From: an uncultured Prevotella sp.
Lineage (GTDB): Bacteria > Bacteroidota > Bacteroidia > Bacteroidales > Bacteroidaceae
Direction of reading: 5' to 3'
DNA: 9,673 nucleotides
Assembly: GCA_934229335.1 (NCBI GenBank)
Contig: CAKQDQ010000095.1
Span: 1 to 9,673 of the forward strand
Part shown: positions 5,216 through 9,673 of the stretch, piece after piece
Layout: each line of letters starts with the position of its first letter
How positions within the stretch are numbered: the first letter of the stretch is position 1
The notes under the pieces: model-generated
Seen by the model: only the letters and a program-made list of their open reading frames with translations
Told to the model about the DNA's origin: nothing
Database searches by the model: none
Position numbers and translations under genes: made by a program

Positions 5216-6250
5216 CTACATAAAGCGTAATGCACCAAGCAACTCGTTGTTTTCTTCTTTTGTTCCTATCGTTATACGTAGGCAATCGCCACAAAGCTGA
5301 ACACGGGTGCGGTTACGAACTATGATGCCTTTGTCTACCAAATAATCATACGTGTACTGCGCATTCTCTACCTTTACAAGTATAAAATTGGCATCTGACG
5401 GATATATGTGCTTACATAGTTTCAGCTCTGACAGTGCCAGCATTACTCTTCCACGCTCTTGCAGCAACAGGCGAACCCACTGTTCTACTGCCGTTACGTC
5501 GTTAAGGCGCTGCAATGCCTGCTTTTGCGTAAGGTCGTTTACATTATATGGATATTTTACCTTGTTGAATATGTCTATTATTTCTTTTGACGCAAATGCC
5601 ATTCCAAGACGTATTGCTGCTGAGCCCCACGCCTTACTCATGGTCTGAAGTACTATGAGATTAGGGTATTTATATAGCTGTCTTGATATGGAAGCCTCAC
5701 GTGAAAAGTCTATATAAGCCTCATCTACTACTACTATGCCCTGAAAACGCTCAAGAACTTTCACGACCTCGTCACGGTTGAGGTTGTTTCCTGTTGGATT
5801 GTTTGGCGTGCACAACCATATTACTTTAGTGTTGTCGTCGCACGCTGCCAACAGTTTTTCTGCGTCAAACTGGAACTTGGCGTCAAGCATCACGTTGCGA
5901 TACTCTACGTCATTGATATTTGCACATACTTCATACATTCCGTATGTAGGGCAGATGGCTACAACATTGTCCTGCTTTGGCTCGCAGAAACATCTGTAAA
6001 CAAGGTCTATAGCCTCGTCAGAACCATTGCCAAGAAACATACAGTCTTCGGGAATGTGCTTTATTCTTGCCAACTTCGCCTTTACTTCATGCTGTAATGG
6101 GTCTGGATACCTGTTGTAAGGCGCGTTGTACGGATTTTCATTCGCATCAAGGAATACGCGCGCCACACGTCCGCTGTATTCACTACGCGCACTGCTATAT
6201 GGAGCAAGCGACCATATATTGGGTCTGGTTAATTGCTGTAATGGTTTCAT
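5216..6250 (-). CDS. hisC: Histidinol-phosphate aminotransferase
   Basis: HisC is a cytoplasmic PLP enzyme that converts imidazole-acetol phosphate and glutamate to histidinol phosphate and 2-oxoglutarate in histidine synthesis. The 344-residue length is normal. Fold-type I markers are 'LDANENP' (34-40), 'GNGSDEAID' (74-82), 'CTPNNPTG' (147-154), 'VDEAYIDF' (175-182), the Schiff-base Lys206 in '[14 protein letters not shown]', and Arg325 in 'LRITIG' for substrate carboxylate or phosphate binding. The N terminus '[16 protein letters not shown]' resembles Bacteroidales HisC as I remember it, supporting the ATG at 6250. It is the last gene of a minus-strand series, 89 bp behind the PatB-type gene. 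In many Bacteroidales hisC sits in a hisGDCB cluster; here no other his gene is adjacent. It is probably the housekeeping enzyme displaced, though a specialised paralogue acting on a related amino acid is possible. Confidence 0.9.
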   Translation of the reverse strand: MKPLQQLTRPNIWSLAPYSSARSEYSGRVARVFLDANENPYNAPYNRYPDPLQHEVKAKLARIKHIPEDCMFLGNGSDEAIDLVYRCFCEPKQDNVVAICPTYGMYEVCANINDVEYRNVMLDAKFQFDAEKLLAACDDNTKVIWLCTPNNPTGNNLNRDEVVKVLERFQGIVVVDEAYIDFSREASISRQLYKYPNLIVLQTMSKAWGSAAIRLGMAFASKEIIDIFNKVKYPYNVNDLTQKQALQRLNDVTAVEQWVRLLLQERGRVMLALSELKLCKHIYPSDANFILVKVENAQYTYDYLVDKGIIVRNRTRVQLCGDCLRITIGTKEENNELLGALRFM

Positions 6251-6339
6251 CGTGAATAGTATTTGTTGTATTTATATTTACGGTTTGAGCTTTATCTCAC
6301 CACGTCCTGACGTTTATAACTGTATCGTCTTGCGTGAGT

Positions 6340-7512
6340 TCATTTACGAATATCTACTATCGCTTGTTTTATTCTCTTTAATCCTTCACTCAATCTTGCT
6401 CTCTGCGTTGCAAGATTAATGCGTATGAAGTTTCTTCCCGCTGTGCCATAATGTAACCCTGCATTTACACATACATTGTAGTCGCTTAGCAATATGTCGG
6501 CAAAACGATTGCTCGGCATCTGCAATGAGCTTATGTCTACCCACATAAGGTATGTGCCTTCTAACTTGGTTACACGCAGCTCTGGCAGTTCTTCGGCAAA
6601 GAAATGGGTGGCATAATCATAGTTTGAATAGATGTACTGCTTCATCTGATTCATCCATTCCTCGCCTTCTTCTGTATATGCTGCTTGCAACGCAACCACG
6701 CCAAAGGGGTTAACGTCACACACCTCGTTAATGTTTATTGCCTTATCTATGCGCTGTCTTGTCTCTGCATCTTTTACTATGATATTGGCTATCTGTAGTC
6801 CCGCTATGTTGAACGTCTTGCTTGGCGACACACACATAGCACACGGGGCGTCGCTTGCCAACGCGAAAGGTGTATATCTACGGTCATTGGTAAACTCACA
6901 ATGTATCTCATCGGCTATAACGAAGACGTTATGAAGCTTGCATATCTCTCCCATCTTCTGTAATTCCTCACGTGTCCATACTCGTCCTGCAGGGTTATGA
7001 GGGTTACAGAGCAAGAATACTTTTACACGTTCGTCAGCACATTGACGCTCAAAATCATCAAAGTCAATAGTATAAGTGGATAATGCATCGCTGCAATCAT
7101 AGCGTAACTCGTTCTCCGCACATATACACTCATTGTTACGTATGCTTGAGAAGAAACAGTTATATACTGGTGTCTGCACTAACACTTTGTCGCCTGACTT
7201 GGTCATGGCCTTTATTATTGCAGATACAGCAGGCACAACACCAGAGGTATATATGTACCATTCTTTCTGGGTTCGCAACCCATGGCGACGCGCAAACCAC
7301 TCTATTGTAGCCTTATAAAAACTATCTGGCACTGCGGTATAGCCAAAACAACCATGCTGCACACGCTTACGTAGCGCCTGCATTATCACGGGTGCTGTCT
7401 CAAAATCCATGTCTGCTACCCATAATGGTATTGTGTCGGCATTAGGCATGGTGTCATATTTGTAACAATCTGTGCCGTATCGCTGGATTATCTTGTCAAA
7501 GTCGTAAGTCAT
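6340..7512 (-). CDS. patB: MalY/PatB-family PLP enzyme (cystathionine beta-lyase/aminotransferase-like)
   Basis: The 390-residue product has the MalY/PatB hallmarks: 'IPLWVADMDF' (28-37), 'FGYT' (56-59), 'TSGVVPAVSAII' (89-100), 'LLCNPHNPAGRVW' (167-179), 'IADEIHCEF' (199-207), the PLP Lys232 in 'SPSKTFNIAGLQ' (229-240), 'EGTYLMWVD' (318-326) and Arg364 in 'NFIRINLA'. The length is typical of the family. Characterised members split C-S bonds of cystathionine or cysteine S-conjugates, giving pyruvate, ammonia and a thiol; E. coli MalY also acts as a repressor partner. It is cytoplasmic. It starts 49 bp after the DUF3737 gene and is followed by hisC after 89 bp, so it is probably in the same transcript. 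The linked MATE pump might export a product or substrate, but that is only inferred. The family is certain; the substrate is not. Confidence 0.88.
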   Translation of the reverse strand: MTYDFDKIIQRYGTDCYKYDTMPNADTIPLWVADMDFETAPVIMQALRKRVQHGCFGYTAVPDSFYKATIEWFARRHGLRTQKEWYIYTSGVVPAVSAIIKAMTKSGDKVLVQTPVYNCFFSSIRNNECICAENELRYDCSDALSTYTIDFDDFERQCADERVKVFLLCNPHNPAGRVWTREELQKMGEICKLHNVFVIADEIHCEFTNDRRYTPFALASDAPCAMCVSPSKTFNIAGLQIANIIVKDAETRQRIDKAININEVCDVNPFGVVALQAAYTEEGEEWMNQMKQYIYSNYDYATHFFAEELPELRVTKLEGTYLMWVDISSLQMPSNRFADILLSDYNVCVNAGLHYGTAGRNFIRINLATQRARLSEGLKRIKQAIVDIRK

Positions 7513-7561
7513 GTAATGTATGATTGTTGGGGGATTTTTCTATCTATGAGCAGCGACCATG

Positions 7562-8419
7562 CTATTTCTGCAACACTGTCACTACTGCATCTGCCGGTTT
7601 CTTCTGGTTATCATCAATAATAAGCTCACCACATTGCCCTTCTATGGTTATGTTGCCGCTTGTGGGATTCTTTACACTGACAACGTCACCTTTTATATTT
7701 CCATTCACGGTAGAATACTCAAAGAGCAGGTTTGCATCGTCACCAAACGTACAGTTCTCTAATGTCAAACCATCAACATAACACAATAGCTGTTCGCCTG
7801 TAAGGTGACAGTTCACCAACTTCATGTTGCGTGCGTACCAACCAAGATATTCTCCGTTGACTTCACAATTTACAAGCGTTACGTTTTCTGACTCCCAGAA
7901 AGCGTCCTTGGAGTTGATTACAGCATCGTGTATCTCGACATTCTTTGCATACTGAAAGCTATAATTGCCATCTTGCTTATAGTTGTCTATACGTATGTTG
8001 CTGCAGTGCATGAAGAGATAGTCGCACTGCTGTATCTCTACATTGCGTAAGGTGATGTCACTACAATCCCAAAACGTTTCCTGACCATTGCTAAAGGTTG
8101 TGTCACTGACTGTTATTCCCTTCATTCTGCGGAACATCTTGGGAGCGTCTACCTTGCAATTAGTCATCACACAGTCGGCGGAATACCACAAACTTGAGCG
8201 TGCACTCTCTGCGAAATAACTGTCATGAACGTTAAATCCGTATGTTTCCCAGAATACATATTTACCTTCAAAGGTACAGTTTACTGCTTCTATGTCGCTT
8301 GATTCCTTGATAGACGACTCGCCTAAGTGAATCGTTACATTGTCTAACTTAACATTATGTGAAGCATAAAGGGGTCTTTCACCACCAAATTCTTTATCTT
8401 TTATGATTGTCTTTGCCAT
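7562..8419 (-). CDS. DUF3737 parallel beta-helix protein
   Basis: The 285-residue product matches DUF3737, a pectate-lyase-like right-handed beta-helix family without assigned function. There is no signal peptide or membrane helix, so it is probably cytoplasmic. About ten coils of 19-21 residues can be read. Each has a bulky residue followed by two or three variable positions and then D/N-hydrophobic-x-hydrophobic-x-N/D. The bulky positions are W57, W78, R97 (with F96), W117, M137, Q156, W175, W194, C213 and F233. Most coils end in a hydrophobic stretch containing 'NC', 'DT' or 'EN'. The N terminus 'KDKEFGGERPLYASHNV' is the usual opening and supports the ATG at 8419. No polysaccharide-lyase catalytic arginine motif is evident. 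It sits 11 bp behind the MATE gene and 49 bp before patB, so co-transcription is likely. From memory, DUF3737 genes often neighbour MalY/PatB genes, which would suggest a shared task. Confidence 0.88.
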   Translation of the reverse strand: MAKTIIKDKEFGGERPLYASHNVKLDNVTIHLGESSIKESSDIEAVNCTFEGKYVFWETYGFNVHDSYFAESARSSLWYSADCVMTNCKVDAPKMFRRMKGITVSDTTFSNGQETFWDCSDITLRNVEIQQCDYLFMHCSNIRIDNYKQDGNYSFQYAKNVEIHDAVINSKDAFWESENVTLVNCEVNGEYLGWYARNMKLVNCHLTGEQLLCYVDGLTLENCTFGDDANLLFEYSTVNGNIKGDVVSVKNPTSGNITIEGQCGELIIDDNQKKPADAVVTVLQK

Positions 8420-8430
8420 TTTTTCTATAC

Positions 8431-9673
8431 CTATTGCCGTTGTAAATTATCGCTCCATCCTTTCGTACAGAGCCTTATTAAGAACATTGTTCCTCTCACA
8501 CCAAGTTCTATTGCCATTGCTATCCATACACCTCTCAATCCCATTATTGGAGCTAACAACAAAGTTAATGTCACTCTTACTCCCCAAATGCTAAAGAGAT
8601 TCATGAAGCTTGACAATAGTGTCTTGCCAGAACCAACGAATATTGCGTTCGCCACTATTGCTGCCGCAAAGCCTGGTTCTGCCCAAGCTTCTATCCTCAA
8701 CACCTCTGCTCCAAGGGTTATGACGGAGCGGTCGGGGGTTATTACCGCCATCATCTCTGGTGCAAAACACCACATTATGATGCCCATAAGTAGCATTATG
8801 CTCATTCCTAACGCCATGGATATCCAAGCAAAGCTACGCATCAGGTCTTTGCGCATGGCTCCTTTGCTCTGCCCAACAAGCGTTGTAGCTGCTTCTGCGA
8901 TACCATGTCCTGGCATATAACAAAGGCTCTCTACATTTATAGCGAAGCTGTTTGCTGCTATAGCGACACTGCCTAACGGTGCGATGATTGAGCTTATGGC
9001 TATCTGTGCGGTACACATCATGCCTCGCTCCATACTGATTGGCACACCTATCTTGCCCGCAGTGTTCAATACTTTCTTCCTTGGAATGTATGGATAGATA
9101 AACCTTCGTATCACTCCTCCATCGTAATGTTTCGGTAACAGTGTGGCAGAGGCGTCAAGTGAGAACCTTAACAGCTTGTCTTTCACTATCAGGTTATACA
9201 TCATTGCCGATGCTGTAACAATATAAGCTACCATTGTTCCATAGGCGGCTCCCACTGTTCCCATGTTGAATACGAATATGAAGAGGTAGTTAAACACGAC
9301 ATCTAACGTACACATCATAACCATCAGCATACTCGGTATCTTTACGTTTCCGCTACAACGCAGACTGCCTGCCGCAAGGCTATTAAGCACTATCAACGGC
9401 ATTCCTAACACAAAGATTCGGAAATATGCCGTTGCGTCATGCCATATTGCACCTTCTGCTCCAAGCCATTGTGGTAAATATGGTGCTATTGAAAAACCTA
9501 TCGCCATGAGCATGGAAGCAAATAACAAACCAGACAATATGCCTTGGCGTATCACATTTCTCGCTCCCCTTAGATCTTTTGCCCCTACCCTATGCGCTAC
9601 TTGAACCGAAAAGCCTGACGCAAACGCTGAAGTAAAGCCGCCAAAAAGCCATATCGTGGTGGATACAAGTCCT
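8431..9673 (-). CDS. MATE-family multidrug/cation efflux pump (5' end outside window)
   Basis: The frame is open to the right edge. Sequence upstream of the internal GTG at 9555 reads on as 'FASGFSVQVAHRVGA' and 'DLRGARN', a standard MATE segment, so the GTG is not the start and the N terminus lies beyond the window. About 413 residues are visible, probably missing roughly 40. The protein is almost wholly hydrophobic helices. MATE-like features include 'AAGSLRCSGN' before the central helices, the DxxxNYLFI-type stretch 'DVVFNYLFIFVFNMGTVGAAYGT', and, in the second half, 'GHGIAEAATTLVGQSKGA', which mirrors the first-half 'GFSVQVAHRVGAKDLRGA' as expected for the pseudo-symmetric MATE fold. Such proteins export drugs or metabolites using Na+ or H+ gradients at the inner membrane. 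It is the first visible gene of the minus-strand series and ends 11 bp before the DUF3737 gene. The substrate is unknown. Confidence 0.9.
   Translation of the reverse strand, partial: GLVSTTIWLFGGFTSAFASGFSVQVAHRVGAKDLRGARNVIRQGILSGLLFASMLMAIGFSIAPYLPQWLGAEGAIWHDATAYFRIFVLGMPLIVLNSLAAGSLRCSGNVKIPSMLMVMMCTLDVVFNYLFIFVFNMGTVGAAYGTMVAYIVTASAMMYNLIVKDKLLRFSLDASATLLPKHYDGGVIRRFIYPYIPRKKVLNTAGKIGVPISMERGMMCTAQIAISSIIAPLGSVAIAANSFAINVESLCYMPGHGIAEAATTLVGQSKGAMRKDLMRSFAWISMALGMSIMLLMGIIMWCFAPEMMAVITPDRSVITLGAEVLRIEAWAEPGFAAAIVANAIFVGSGKTLLSSFMNLFSIWGVRVTLTLLLAPIMGLRGVWIAMAIELGVRGTMFLIRLCTKGWSDNLQRQ

Noticed and set aside
9553..9555. GTG as the start codon of the MATE gene
   Set aside because: The upstream frame continues with a typical MATE motif (QVAHRVGAKDLRGA) to the right edge.

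Overview
The window looks like chromosomal DNA of a Bacteroidales bacterium, most likely Prevotella or a close relative. This is inferred from two promoters of the Bacteroidetes type (TTTG about 20 bp upstream of TAnnTTTG), the absence of clear Shine-Dalgarno sequences, a tRNA gene without an encoded CCA, and protein sequences that read like Bacteroidales homologues (HisC, TrxB, DUF3737, GH105). I cannot name the species.

Left part, plus strand (1-4592). The window opens inside a DUF308/HdeD-like membrane protein gene. A clear promoter then drives a two-gene unit: a glutathione peroxidase-fold protein that has lost its whole catalytic tetrad, followed after 24 bp by a normal thioredoxin-disulfide reductase (trxB). 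After a hairpin terminator comes a secreted GH105-type unsaturated glycuronyl hydrolase gene. Next are a tRNA-Leu(CAA) with its own promoter and terminator, and a helical protein of unknown function (176 aa).

Middle (4593-5215). This gene-poor stretch lies between convergent gene sets. It holds a strong bidirectional terminator (4814-4847) and a roughly 220-bp element (4970-5191). The element has near-perfect 24-bp inverted ends, possible TA flanks and a nearly palindromic interior capped by a C5G-GTAA-CG5 hairpin. It looks like a MITE or another mobile or structured repeat.

Right part, minus strand (9673 down to 5216). Four tightly packed genes read leftwards: a MATE-family efflux pump (running off the right edge), a DUF3737 parallel beta-helix protein, a MalY/PatB-type C-S lyase or aminotransferase, and hisC. 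Gaps of 11, 49 and 89 bp suggest one transcript, whose promoter lies outside the window. HisC belongs to histidine synthesis, but no other his gene is visible. The MATE/DUF3737/PatB trio looks like a functional group of unknown purpose.

The best candidates for something undescribed are the tetrad-less peroxidase homologue coupled to trxB and the palindromic element at 4970-5191. The MATE-DUF3737-PatB-HisC operon is a third, weaker candidate. There is no CRISPR array, phage, toxin-antitoxin pair, restriction system or transposase gene here.
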